Source of the DNA: Rhabdophis nuchalis
Lineage: Eukaryota; Chordata; Lepidosauria; Squamata; Natricidae
DNA: 64,000 nt
Assembly (NCBI GenBank): GCA_039707465.1
Contig: CM077647.1
Coordinates: 170,186,163-170,250,162 of the forward strand
Reading direction: 5' to 3'
Shown in pieces: positions 46,448 to 58,989 of the stretch. Position 1 is the stretch's first letter, and each line of letters starts with the position of its first letter. The notes under the pieces are model-generated. The model searched no databases. It was given only the letters and a program-made list of their open reading frames with translations, and was not told the origin of the DNA. A program made the translations under genes and the position numbers.

Positions 46448-46769
46448 CTGATGCAAATGCACAGAAAAGGTTCTCCATCACTGGAATAGGATAGGAGCTA
46501 AGCCTCCATGGATTAACATGTCTGAAATAAAAAAAAGACAAAGTTAATTGCAGGCGGGAGGTGGGTGGATGGGCCTACCACACACACACAATGGCCAAAT
46601 TGATTTGTGTGTGTGTGTGTGTGTGTTTTCAAGGACTTATACCTACTTACAAGCAAAGATATGTGCATCTTTGACATGAAGTCTGGGGTTGTAAAATTGC
46701 ATCAGGAACTGTCATGCCTGTAGTAATTCTATGTATGGTTTGTAAATAGTTGGAACATGATGGTAGAAA
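46448..46769. other. Spacer with CA and GT repeats
   Basis: (CA)n at 46580-46590 and (GT)n at 46604-46626. Otherwise unrecognised. Confidence 0.5.
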
Positions 46770-46796
46770 CTACTGCAAGTTTCTAACTTGCAGTAG
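46770..46796. repeat. Perfect 12-bp hairpin before truncated tRNA
   Basis: CTACTGCAAGTT, a 3-nt loop, then AACTTGCAGTAG. The right arm is the normal 5' flank of the initiator-Met genes (present beside 48863). The left arm exists only here. Confidence 0.9.
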
Positions 46797-46816
46797 AAAG
46801 GCATATATCTTCAAGT

Positions 46817-46875
46817 AGCAGAGTGGCGCAGCGGAAGCGTGCTGGGCCCATAACCCAGAGGTCGATGGATCGAAA
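46817..46875 (+). pseudogene. Truncated initiator tRNA-Met gene
   Basis: The first 59 nt match the intact initiator-Met genes at 48792 and 54764 exactly, including the CAT anticodon and half of the T arm. The sequence diverges after GATCGAAA. The last 13 nt, including the 3' acceptor strand, are missing. It is inverted relative to the two intact copies and retains about 20 bp of their 5' flank. It cannot fold a complete cloverleaf. Confidence 0.92.
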
Positions 46876-46939
46876 AGATAGGAATTGTACATAACAAGAC
46901 TATCCCCATCAGCTGACTGTTACCAATACACTTGCAATC

Positions 46940-47829
46940 CCATTAACATCACCTTTCTTCTTCCACAAAACTGGCTAACTGCACAAAAGCCCCAGACAAA
47001 TTTTTTGAGAAAATTGCTGACATGACATTCTTGAAACTGCCAGAAAACAATGACTTTGCTTGGTCCACCCCAAACGGACTGTATTGGGTTTGTGGACGTT
47101 TTGCTTACAACAAATTGCCATCAAACTGGTATGGGTCTTGCGTCCTATCTACCATTCGCCCTGGTTTCTTCCTACTCCCACTACGACTACGACAAGATCT
47201 GGGAGTTCCAGTCTACAAAGAACTAGGCAATGTGCGAGACCGCAGAGACATTATAGACAATAAAGAGCTTTACTACATTAGCCCAAGAAAGTGCAAAGTC
47301 TAGAACATATATTATGCAAAATCGTTTAGCACTTGATTACTTATTGGCTAAGGAAGGAGGAGTATGTGGTAAATTTAATTTGACAAATTGCTGTATTGAA
47401 ATTGATGATAGTGGAAAGGTCATTCAAGAAATATCAGACAAAATGCTAAAAATTGCTCATGTGCCTGTACAAACTTGGCATGGTTTAAATTTGAAAGAAA
47501 TGTTTGGTTCATGGTTTCCAAAATTATCTGGTTTACAAGCTATTGTAGCTTTAATTGGTCTCATTGCTTTAGGATGTATTGTTTTACCTTGTGTTTTGCC
47601 TATTTTTGCTCGTGCAATTTCTAATAACTTATCTTTGTTTGCTGAGAAACGAGCTATAGCTCACATCAACGCTTTGTGGGAACAGAAGTATGCTCCTGTG
47701 CCCCAGGGAGATCCCCTGGAGAAGAAACCGTTAACCTTGGGCAGCGATGAGGAGGAAGAGGTAATTTCCAAACATCGAATCAAGCCTCCCCTCAGGCTGC
47801 TGTATGGTGACGATGAACATCTTTTTTGA
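46940..47829 (+). pseudogene. Defective endogenous retrovirus env remnant
   Basis: Two frames of one retroviral envelope gene. The first (open from about 46940, methionine at 47022, stop at 47303) resembles the end of a surface subunit. The second (47314-47829, open slightly upstream) is most of a transmembrane subunit. From the methionine at 47314, Cys18 and Cys26-Cys27 form the immunosuppressive-region cysteine motif, and residues 73-98 are a membrane segment. A long tail of about 70 residues follows. The frames differ, and the subunit boundary with the fusion peptide and early heptad repeat is not present in readable form. The signal peptide and most of the surface subunit are absent. No gag or pol was seen nearby. 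Non-functional as it stands. Confidence 0.8.
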
Positions 47830-47849
47830 AAAAATAAAAACAGAGGAGA

Positions 47850-48269
47850 TGTTGCGTTATGACGCTGCATCACGTGCTAAGCATTCCTGTTAGTGCAGAC
47901 TGGTTTTGGCCGGTTGGACACAAACATGGAAGCTAGCATGAAAAGTCACTAGTCATGCCCTGACACCTAACACCTTGGAGAAAAGTTCCCACCTTCTTGC
48001 AACGTGCTAACTACGTGCAACGTGCTAACTATCAACAAACAGCATGTAACGCCTATTTCTACTGTCTGATTTCCTTTTATGGTCATGATTTATGTATTGT
48101 TTACCTATGACAATCTATGCTTAACCCTGCCTTCTGATAAAGTTAATAAAAGGGCTTGCAGGCTTTTGTCTGTGCGCAGTTCCATCCCGTTTCAGAGAAG
48201 ATATGGTGTCGTGTTTCTTTTCTCCCTATCCGTGGGCTGGCCCGCCTGATAACGGCGTGAATGTTATCA
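47850..48269 (+). mobile_element. Retroviral 3' LTR next to env remnant
   Basis: A purine-rich tract AAAACAGAGGAGA precedes TGTTGCGTTATG, the expected LTR start after env. An AATAAAAG signal lies at 48145 and the probable end is GTTATCA at 48269. No 5' LTR is visible, so target duplication cannot be tested. The exact 3' boundary is uncertain. Confidence 0.65.
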
Positions 48270-48791
48270 CTTCACCCCCCCCCAAAGGAAATTTCCAATA
48301 AAGAGAAAAGGAGATCTGAGAGATCTATTTTCATTTAAGATTAATTCCCACTGATTTGGTTTGCAGAGAACTGGCTGGAAAAAGGCTGTCAAACTGCAGA
48401 GATTCTTATAAAATTCATATATTAAGCTTCCAGCCGCATGTTTTGCACCCATGAAATGGATTTATTTTCTTCATCGATTTTTCAATTGCCTTCCAACAAT
48501 ATCTGATCCAAGATTGTCTGTTCTTTATAAAAGCCGTATAGTTTCATTATGATATCTGGTTTGTATTTGCAGTTGAGGCCACCATAATTCAAAACTTTAT
48601 TTTTAAAAAATGATTTATTTTCTAAGGCTGCAACCACCAAATCATCTTTTGATCAGAAGCACCATTCCCAAACCTCTCATTCTCTCCCCTTTTCTCCCAA
48701 AGTGATATACCAAAGAAAAATTAAGTATTGGATGGTAATTCTAAGTTAAATTAGTGCTATCTCTTGTAAGGAAAACACAAAATAGGTACAT

Positions 48792-48863
48792 TAGCAGAGG
48801 ATGGTTTCGATCCATCGACCTCTGGGTTATGGGCCCAGCACGCTTCCGCTGCGCCACTCTGCT
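48792..48863 (-). tRNA. Initiator tRNA-Met (anticodon CAT)
   Basis: A 72-nt gene with initiator features: the pair A1:T72, anticodon stem with GGG/CCC, and loop CCATAAC. Acceptor arms AGCAGAG and CTCTGCT pair. It supplies the start tRNA for translation. Identical to the copy at 54764. Confidence 0.97.
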
Positions 48864-49308
48864 ACTTGAAGATATGTGCCTTTCTACTGCAAGTTGGCTA
48901 TTGGCTTTTTTTCTATACGTGACACCACCTACCATCGACACACACACACACACACACAGCGAGCATACTGAACGCAGAAAACCTCCTTTTGCAACTTTGT
49001 ATATCAAAGCATTTTGTCGATCTACACCTCCAGAGGGCGCGTAAGGCGTCATTGTTCTTTCCTGCGTACATTTTATATATAGGCTTAATTAATGCTCTTG
49101 CTAAATCTTATATTTTTGAGGATTTTAACCGTGTTAATTGTAATGACTGACGAGTCAATTCGAAATGCTAGCTCTTCTTTTGGCTGTATTGTTTTAAAAT
49201 GATTAAAAGGGGTCCGTTGCTTTAAACTTCTGTGTAATACACACATACAAGGTCACATACATGATTTCACCTATACAGACACGACACAAATAGATAAACA
49301 CATGAAAC
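48864..49308. other. Spacer between tRNA-iMet and H4
   Basis: A (CA)n run at 48941-48958. Several segments recur in degenerate form around 54880-55080, 55200-55290 and 55555-55640. No gene seen. Confidence 0.5.
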
Positions 49309-49347
49309 AGCCTTTTCTCGAAAATGCGGGTGGCCCTTAAAAGGACC
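49309..49347 (-). terminator. Histone H4 3' stem-loop (variant)
   Basis: The minus strand reads GGTCCTTTTAAGGGCC (49332-49347). The six-pair stem is kept, but the third pair is T-G and the fourth to fifth are C-G, unlike the GGCTCT..AGAGCC of the other histone genes here. GAGAAAAGGCTG (49309-49320) may be the U7 target. Confidence 0.85.
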
Positions 49348-49376
49348 TTTTTGTTAGAGTTGGATGGAAAAGAAAT

Positions 49377-49882
<506 letters not shown>

Positions 49883-50463
49883 CAGTATATTTTCTGTTGG
49901 CGGGAAATAGGCTATTGTCCGGAGCGATGAGGGGGTTTGCTTTCGGAAAATTAATTTATTATATTTGAGAGTCGCAGTTCAATACGTTTTTTACATTCGT
50001 TCCAAGACATGAGCAGCTGAAAAAAAGCCCCTAGACTGGCAACTCAAAATCGATTTGGAATTCTTGAATAACTGATAAAATACATACATACATTCTTCCT
50101 AGCTAGCTGTGAATGGGACTTGAATATATCATTTTTACTAAGATGATTCCCGGAATCTGGTTTCTCATATTAAACTATTAATATAGCTTTTAGGACAGCA
50201 AATTTCCACCAGGAAAAAAAATCCTGAGAGTCCCAAATTTGCCTATTTGAGAGAATTTCTAATTGTTTTTCTGAGAGGCAACTTTTTTCTGCGATGTGGT
50301 TTGGAAAATCCCACTCTAGGAGAAAACACCCTCAAAATAGATCTACTTTGGTCTAAATAGGTCTATTTTTCTCTTGGCTTTACTCATTTTGTCTGCCAAA
50401 ATGCTGAATTAAAGAGTTGCTTCCATGCTGCTCCTTTTACAAAGTAATCAGGGTGAAGGGAAT

Positions 50464-51140
50464 ATGTACCTTTTACTAGAGGCAGAATGAAGAAGAAATT
50501 GTTTATTCCCCACTCTCCTTCCCTTTGGCACTGTTAGATTCTAATAAAAAAATAGCTGTAAGTGGTTGTGGTGGTGGAATCGTGAAGTAGCAGGAAGGTT
50601 AAGAACATATGTGCTTTGTAATATTTAGAAATTCTTATTTATGTTTGTTAGTGTGTGGTGCCAGGGATTTTTATTATAAGGTTTTTCTAACCTGGTTTTC
50701 AGTAGTGAAATAATTATTATTATTCTTTTTTTTGCAGTTTTATTTCTTGTCACTATCTGGTAACTCATTTTCTGTGTAGCATTACTGGTCAACTGGTGTC
50801 TGTATGTCAAATTTGGTCACGTATGCTATATGTATATGCAACATCATGATTTTATATAGCTTATTATTCATACCTCCTAAAATAAAAAAGGCTGTTTATA
50901 CATGGCATGCAGTTTTACTCTGTGTGCTGTAGATTTTATTACTAGATTATACTTTGGATATGCTTAAAAATTATCATGGCAAGAAAGAAAACTTCTATTA
51001 TTTTTTATTTAACATAAAATAAATTATCGGTTTTGGAGCCATTCTTTGCTGGTTAATCCTAAACTTTCTTTTAACTATATGGGAAACAGTTTGTAAAGTT
51101 TGGCTAACGCTAAAGCCAAAAATGAATCAAAAGAAGACTT
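50464..51140. other. Unassigned AT-rich spacer
   Basis: No gene or known repeat recognised. Confidence 0.45.
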
Positions 51141-52160
51141 AAACCCCTAACCACCCCAACAATGCCGTCGAAGTGATGTCCCAGTGTCTGGAGGCCGTGC
51201 GTGTCTGGATGGGGAGGAACAAACTCCGACTCAACCCGTCCAAGACCGAGTGGCTGTGGTTCCCGGAGGCACGATATAGTCAGCTGGTTCCATCTCTGAC
51301 TATCGGGGGCGAGTCATTGAACCCTGCAGATAGGGTTCGCAATCTGGGTGTCCTCCTGGATTCCCGGCTGTCATTGGATGACCATGTGGCAGCCGTGACC
51401 AGGGGGGCCTTTTATCAGGTGCATCTGATACGCCAGTTGCGCCCCTATCTAGATCGTGACGCCTTACGCACAGTCACTCAAGCGCTCGTCACCTCCCGCC
51501 TGGACTATTGCAACGCTCTCTACATTGGGCTTCCCTTGAGGTGCACCCGGAGGCTCCAGCTAGTCCAGAATGCCGCCGCGCGGGGGATCCTGGGAAGGTC
51601 TCGATACTCCCATGTAACACCTCTCCTGCGCGAGCTGCACTGGCTGCCTGTGGCCTTCTGGGTGCTCTTCAAGGTCTAGTAACCATCTTCAAAGCGCTCC
51701 ATGGCACAGGACCTGGCTATTTGCGGGACCGCCTCCTACCACATACCTCCCTTAGACCTGTCCGCTCCCACAGAGTTGGCCTCCTCAGGGTGCCATCCGC
51801 CGGACAATGCCGACGGGTGGCCCCCAGGGGGAGAGCCTTTTCTGTGGTGGTGCCTGCCTTCTGGAACGACCTACCCCCCCGACCTTCGTATCATCACGGA
51901 CCTACGCCTCTTCCGCCGGGCACTAAAGACACATCTATTTCAAGGGGCCGGCCTGGCTTAGTTTTAATGGATATGGTTTTAATTGATTTTAACCCTTTTA
52001 ATCTAAATTTTAGCACAGACCTTAATTTAATTTATTTTTAACTGTTCTGTACTGTATTGTTTTATATTTTTATATTTCTGTGCACCGCCCTGAGTCCCCT
52101 AGGGGAGATAGGGTGGTATACAAATTTGAAAAATTAATTAATTAATTAATTAATTAAACG
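51141..52160 (+). mobile_element. LINE-B, ORF2 C-terminal half
   Basis: The frame 51173-51679 encodes CLEAVRVWMGRNKLRLNPSK, RLDYCNALYIGLPLRCTRRL and HVTPLLRELHWLPVAFWV. After a stop the homologous C-terminus continues in another frame to 51961. The tail ends in (AATT)n rather than (ATT)n. The RT catalytic core is missing. Confidence 0.85.
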
Positions 52161-52164
52161 GAGG

Positions 52165-53312
52165 CTTGGAAAACAGAGAAAACAGACTTTATTCTTTGAT
52201 CAAAGTTAAAGTTCTGGATGAGACTCTCCATAGACATGTGCAAGGGACATGGTAGGAAAGTTCTACAAAATTCAAGGGTGCAGTGTCCTTTCTTATACAC
52301 AAAAAGATCTTTGATCTTCAAAATTCTATTTACTCTCTAGCCATATAACTAGCAACATTGTAAACTTCCAAGTCATATATCCCAACTTCAGATATACATC
52401 CTTCCTGGCAAATGTGTTTTGTTATCTTTTCCCTTTTCTGTTTGCTTAATTGCCCATTTAGCAGCACAAAAGGTGTGAAGATTGCTCTGGTATTTGAGGA
52501 GAGCATAGTTACTTTCTCTTTTCCTGAAGGAAGCAGAGGTGGCATATGAAGATTTCAGATCTTATCACAGGATTTGACATTTGCCAGATATCTTACAGCC
52601 CCCAATCAATTGCAGGGGACAAAAGGAATTTACAATAATAATAATAATAATATAATAATAATTTATTATTTCTAGACCGCCCCCTCTCCCCATGGGGACT
52701 CGGGGCGGTGCACAGGTAGCATAAAAGCAATATATAAACAACAACAATAAATATAACAACAAAATTTAAAAAACCAATTAAATAAACCCTGTGCTAAAAT
52801 CTTGTGTTACAGAAAGCAAATGTTTCTATTAATCAACAAGTTTGTATCATTATTACCATAACTCTACAAGTTCATAGAAAACTTTCCTTAAAGTCCTTCT
52901 TAGAAAAATATGCAATTTCTACATAGTGTTTAAAAAAAATCATAGTGCAGGTACTATCGGCCCAACTAGGCTATATCTTTTTTTTTTTTAATGAATTGCG
53001 TAGCATCTTTAAGGGACATAGCATGTTTGTGAGATTGCAGTGGATATATTGCTGATTTTAAAACTCTTATTGTCCTGTTAAATGGAAAAGATTTCCTTTG
53101 CTGGGAGACAGTCTCCGGCTGAGTGAATGAATTTAGGACCGAAGCAAGCTGCGTTTGAAAGCAATTTGTCTTTGTTATTTGAGGAAAGTAAGACCGACAG
53201 TGACGTGGATCAGCATTCCTGAAGTGATGTGACAAGGCTTAGCTGGCTTAAGGAAGGAAGGAAACATATTAGCAACCCATTCATGGATGAGAGACACTAA
53301 ATATCTTTTTTA
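52165..53312. other. Unassigned repeat-like DNA with LINE-B tail inside
   Basis: In minus view 52170-52300 has an AATAAAGTCTG-type poly(A) signal, so this may be an old retroelement end. A LINE-B 3' tail (-) with (AAT)n occupies 52632-52800. Nothing else recognised. Confidence 0.4.
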
Positions 53313-53835
53313 AATGGTTGGAGGAAACGTCCTTGTGGGTTCAGTTCCAAGTGGGGGAAAAGACACTGGGAACATGGAGGCTGCTTGGAAAGATGGTTTT
53401 AATGGTGGACAGCAGGACCACGTGGCTTGAGCTCCTGAAGGGAGAAAGGGGGATTCCAGAGGTTGGGTGAAGAAAAAAAGAAAGCAAGAGATGCTGAAAG
53501 TTCCTGGTTTTATGCCCTCTCTAGCCTTTGATCTTGAGCTCATGTTCTGATTGGTTATCAGACTCCCATGGGGCCATGCAGGGGCAACTCTGCAGGCTGT
53601 GAATCCACATTTAGTTGAGCACTGCTTCTTCCCGGATGCCATGGGGTGAGATGGGCAAAGGGCTAATACTGTCATGCCTTAATCCCATAACTCTGGAGCT
53701 GAGGGGGGAGGTCTTTGTTATGTAGAATAGATTGACCAGGCTTTTAAAATCGCCCATTGACAAAGGTGGAGGTGGGGCTATTAAGAGTGTGTATGCTTCC
53801 TTTCTTCTTTCTCCATTTCTCATTTCTCTCATGGG
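53313..53835 (-). mobile_element. LTR-A copy (minus)
   Basis: Plus view starts GGTTGGAGGAAACGTCC and continues GGGTTCAGTTCCAAGTGGG, AAAGACACTGGGAAC and TGATTGGTTATCAGACTCCC, the reverse complement of 5730-6267. The 5' end of the LTR is truncated near 53835. Confidence 0.75.
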
Positions 53836-54087
53836 CTGAAAATCAGTTTCCTAAACCTATTTTCAGGCAACAGTCCTAGTTCCCTCCCCCCCAGGAAATT
53901 TCTAATCAACTCCCAATGAGATATGATTTGAGATGGCAATTCTATTTTCATTTCAGATTAATTTCCATCTGTTTAGTGTGTCCAGAAGCAGGAAAAGGCT
54001 CTCGGTCTGCAGAGATTCTTATAAGTGGATTCGTATATTAAGCTTCCAGTCGCTTGTTTTGCATCCATAAAATGGATCTATTTCCTA

Positions 54088-54580
54088 CAGAGCAACACAG
54101 CACAGGACCTAGCTATCTGTGGGATCGCATCCTGCCCCATACATCCCTCCGGCCGATTCGCTCCCACAGAGAGGGACTTCTCCGGGTGCCGTCCACTAGG
54201 CTGTGCCAGCGAGCGACGCCCAGGGGAAGGGCCTTATCTGTGGCGGGCCCGACCCTCTGGAACGACCTTCCCCCCGAAATTAGAACAACTACGGACCTCC
54301 GCTCCTTCTGTCAAAAATTAAAAACACACTTTTTCTGCTTGGCCGGCCTGGGGAAATCAACTGTTTTTAGGGTTTTTAACGACTAATTTTTAGTTTTAAT
54401 ATGGGATTTTAGCGCAGGGTTAGTTTAATTTTATTTTAATATTGTACTATGTTTGTGATTTTATATATATTTTAAATTCCCTGTGCTCCGCCTCAAGTCC
54501 CTTCGGGGAGAGAGAGCAGGTTATAAATTTAATAATAATAATAATAATAATAATTATTATTATTATTATTATTATTATTA
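54088..54580 (+). mobile_element. LINE-B 3' fragment
   Basis: Encodes YLWDRILPHTSLRPIRSHRE and GPTLWNDLPPEIRTTTDLRS, then the 3' UTR, ending in (AAT)n joined to (ATT)n at 54528-54580. Confidence 0.85.
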
Positions 54581-54763
54581 ACAGTAGTCTGCACCCACCA
54601 ATCTTCCTGTGATCAGAAGGGTTGCCAAACCTGTCATTCTTTCCCTTTCTCCTAAAGCTGTGCACAATAGAAAAATCGGGGCATTAAACACTGGATGGCA
54701 ATTGTAAGTTAAATAAGTGCTATCTCTGGCAAGGAAAAGACAAAAGGGAAGGACCATTATTAT

Positions 54764-54835
54764 TAGCAGAGGATGGTTTCGATCCATCGACCTCTGGGTT
54801 ATGGGCCCAGCACGCTTCCGCTGCGCCACTCTGCT
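54764..54835 (-). tRNA. Initiator tRNA-Met (anticodon CAT), second copy
   Basis: Identical over all 72 nt to the gene at 48792, although its flanks have diverged. Confidence 0.97.
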
Positions 54836-54839
54836 CCTT

Positions 54840-55316
54840 GAAAATCTGCTTTCTACTGCAAGTTGGCATTTCTTGTTTTTTGCTTTTTTCTATACATGAA
54901 ACTACCACGCAAAGAGGACACACACTGCATACTGAACGTAGAAAACATATTTTTTGGGGGGGGGCAATTTTTTATTTCAAAGTATTTGGTTGATATAATG
55001 TATGCTTCCATTAGAGGCCAATTTTAACAGTATCATTATAATGGTATTATAACGTAGGTAACGATGAGTCAATACGTAAGACTGTATTGATTAAATCAGC
55101 TGTCACCAAACCGATGGTGGTCCATGGGAAAATTTTGGTGGTCTGCAGCGCACCCGTGTGGAGCTCCTTGGAAAAGCAGCATACAAGCAAGACAGCCACT
55201 GCGTTCTGAACGCAAAAAAATATATGCAACTTTCAATATGGTAATATTACTCCACCGATCTACACCATCCGTATGTGTAAGGCCTACCGTTGGCTGCTTT
55301 CCTTGGTAGGTTATAG
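54840..55316. other. Degenerate repeats of the tRNA-iMet flank
   Basis: 54900-54990 and 55200-55290 both resemble 48960-49040 (phrases about GCAACTTT, GATCTACACC, GTAAGGC). A third related piece is at 55555-55640. No gene seen. Confidence 0.5.
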
Positions 55317-55451
55317 CATGGGTCTCCAACCTTTGCAACTTTAAGTCTGAAGTCTTTCAGCTCCCAGACTTCTCCAGCCAGCTTTGCTGGCTGGAGAAGT
55401 CTGGGAGCTGAAGTCCTTCAGACTTAAAGTTGCAAAGGTTGGAGACCCCTG
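55317..55451. mobile_element. Foldback hAT MITE, 135 bp
   Basis: Near-perfect palindrome. The ends are CATGGGTCTCCAACC and GGTTGGAGACCCCTG, and the arms meet at CCAGCTTTGCTGG. Target duplication GGTTATAG at 55309-55316 and 55452-55459. Confidence 0.93.
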
Positions 55452-55459
55452 GGTTATAG

Positions 55460-56109
55460 TTATAGTCTTAATGAATGGCTTGGTAGATCTTCTACTGGAG
55501 GCTGCTTTTAACAGTGTCATTATAGGTAACATTATGAATAGAGATAACATCCTTGCTAAGTGCGTTTCTTTTTTTTGCTTTCTTTATACATGAAAGCAGC
55601 AGGTAAGCAGGAGCCCCACACCGCATACTGAGCTGCTCCGGGATGACCATTGAGCCAGTCCTGTGACTAGAGCTCTGGAATATGGAACTGGGCAGGCAGC
55701 CCGTGGCAGGGCTGGAAATCCCCGCTGTAGAGGGAGGGACGTGCAATATGCGACTAGTAAAATGTGGAAGGAGTAGCGCAAGCCCTTGACGGTAATGGTG
55801 CTGTTAAGGCAAAGAGGGGATTGGTGGTGGCTCATGATGGCCGAAGTAACGGGTATCTCCACCCGCTCTTTCGTCCCTGTGCTGAACCCGCCAGTGGCTG
55901 CCCCGGCCGCTTGCACTAATTCCTCGCCTGGGCTGAGAGGGAAAGGGCGGGGGGGGGGGGGAGATTCGCTCCATATTTCAGATCGGGAACGAAGGCCCCT
56001 GTACTTGCCCATTGCAACGCCGAGCATCGGCCACATCCGGGTTGAGCGAGCATCTTGGGTCAGATAGCATGTCGCGCCGAGCAGCCGAAGTGCGTCCATT
56101 AAAAAAAAT
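55460..56109. other. Unassigned GC-rich spacer
   Basis: The minus-strand frame across 55584-56639 is driven by the adjacent GAGA array and shows no known domain. No gene recognised. Confidence 0.4.
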
Positions 56110-56640
56110 AAAAAAGATCGAAGCGAGCACCGGAGAATCAGAATGAGAGAGATAGAAAGTGACCGAGAGAGATGTGTGTGTGTGAGAAAGAAATGAGAGA
56201 CAGGGAGAGACAAAGACAAAGGAGAGAGAGGGAGAGAGATGAAAGATAAAGGGATAGAGAGATGTGTGAGAGACAGAGAGAAGAGAGAGGGATAAAGAGA
56301 GAGATGTGTGTGAGAAAGAGAAGAGAGGGAGAGAGATGAGAGAAAGATAAAGGGATAGATGTGTGAGAGACAGAGAGAAGAGAGAGGGATAAAGAGAGAG
56401 ATGTGTGTGAGAAAGGGAAGAGAGGGAGAGAGAGAGATGAGAGAAAGATAAAGGGATAGAGAGATGTGTGAGAGACAGAGAGGAAGAGACAGACACATAG
56501 AGCAAAAGGAAGAAGAGAGGGAGGGAGGGGAGAGAGAGGGACAGAGAGAGAGATGCGACAGAGAGAGATGAGGGAGAGACAGAGAAAGAAAGTGCGATGA
56601 GAGAGGGAGAGGCAGAGAGCGCGAGAACGCTAAACTCATA
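56110..56640. repeat. GAGA-rich array with higher-order repeat
   Basis: GAGAGAGA with GATGTGTGTGAGAAAG and GATAAAGGGATAGA phrases repeating about every 75-120 bp. Purine-rich plus strand. Confidence 0.9.
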
Positions 56641-56660
56641 TTAGTGACCGCCGGAAGAGG

Positions 56661-57372
56661 GATCCGACCAGAAGGAAAACTACGAAAGGGAATTTCCCGC
56701 CGAGACGTAATGGCCGGTTAATTCGATTTCGTCCAATCAGAAAAAAAGCAGCCGATCAGTCCATTTTCTGTTGGCGCGCAGTAAAGCTTTCGTCAAGAGC
56801 GCTGACGGGCTTTGTTTTTTCCCTTCGGAAAATTTATTTATTTGAGAGTCGCAATTTAATGCGTTTTTCTCGCAACTCGATTTGGAATCCTTGAATAATT
56901 GATGAAATAAATAAGCATCTATTTCTTCTGAGCTAGCTATGAATGGGACTTGAATGTATCTTTTCTACTAAGACGATGCCCGGAATCTGGTTCCCATATT
57001 AAAGTATTAAATCAGTACAGCTTTTAGGACGGCAAATTTCCACCAGGGGAAAAACAAATCAAACCCTTGGACAGAGAGCCCTAAATGTGAATATCTGAGA
57101 GAATTTCTCATTGTTCTTCTGAAATCACAACATATTATAAAGTAAAGCATTGCATTCCGTTACGCATAAACGGGGCTTGGATTCGAGGGGGAAGTTTTTC
57201 TGGGATGCGATGTGGATGATCCCATTCTAGGAAAAAACCCAAAAAAATAGATCTCCTTTGGTCTAAATAGGTCTATCTGACTTTTATTCATTTTGCCTGC
57301 CAAAAAGTGAATTAAGAGCTGCTTCCATGCTCCTTCTTTTGCAAAGTAATCAGGGGGAAGGAAATAGGTGGA
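56661..57372 (-). pseudogene. Orphan H4 upstream region
   Basis: GACCAGAAGGAAAACTA, ATGGCCGGTTAATTCGATTT and CGTCCAATCAGAAAAA match the region just upstream of the H4 TATA box (49769-49860). Homology continues outward to match 50463. The downstream gene is replaced by the GAGA array, so this looks like the relic of a second H4 gene. Confidence 0.75.
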
Positions 57373-57504
57373 AGATCCCTTCTATCTCCCCGTAATAAAT
57401 CACGATTTAGATATAAACTGGCATGCAGCTACGTAGATCGCAAATTTAATTTTCCACCTAAAGCAAAAAAAGCAGAGAACAGCACTTTTTTTGAGAAAGT
57501 GGGT

Positions 57505-57520
57505 GGCTCTTAAAAGAGCC
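57505..57520 (-). terminator. Histone H2B 3' stem-loop
   Basis: The minus strand reads GGCTCTTTTAAGAGCC, the perfect consensus, 45 bp after the H2B stop. Confidence 0.95.
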
Positions 57521-57565
57521 TTTGGGTCTGGCGAAGGAGACTTTGTTTTTGTCTCAAAGCAGCTT

Positions 57566-58730
<1,165 letters not shown>

Positions 58731-58788
58731 ACAGCCAGCCCCTCTTGCCTATGGCCTCAACTTTCAGTCGTCAAGAACGACACCCAAA

Positions 58789-58831
58789 GGCTCTTTTAAG
58801 AGCCACCCACCTTTTCACAGAAAGAGCTTGG
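58789..58831 (+). terminator. Histone H2A 3' stem-loop and downstream element
   Basis: GGCTCTTTTAAGAGCC (58789-58804), 58 bp after the stop, then CAGAAAGAGCTTGG (58818-58831) as the U7 target, very similar to that of the first H3 gene. Confidence 0.95.
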
Positions 58832-58989
58832 GTCAACTTGATAAGTGAAACGGGATCCTGAAATCCATTTTTTTTTTCATTTCATCCACAAAAGCATTCA
58901 GGTTGCACGATATGTATAAAAAAGCCATCTTTCTCGCCATATAATTACTAAGAAAAATAAGACATTTGAGTCAGCCAGTTGAACAGAAT

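Larger units (their letters stand above)
53892..57372. repeat. Segmental duplication, copy B (H4 lost)
   Basis: Direct duplicate of 48276-50463 with insertions: a LINE-B at 54088-54580, a foldback MITE at 55317-55451, unassigned DNA at 55560-56100 and a GAGA array at 56110-56640. tRNA-iMet and the H4 upstream region are kept. The H4 coding region, its TATA box and its stem-loop are absent. Confidence 0.8.

Noticed and set aside
55584..56639. A 351-codon minus-strand frame
   Set aside because: Mostly translated GAGA repeat (Ser/Leu/His). The remainder has no recognisable domain.
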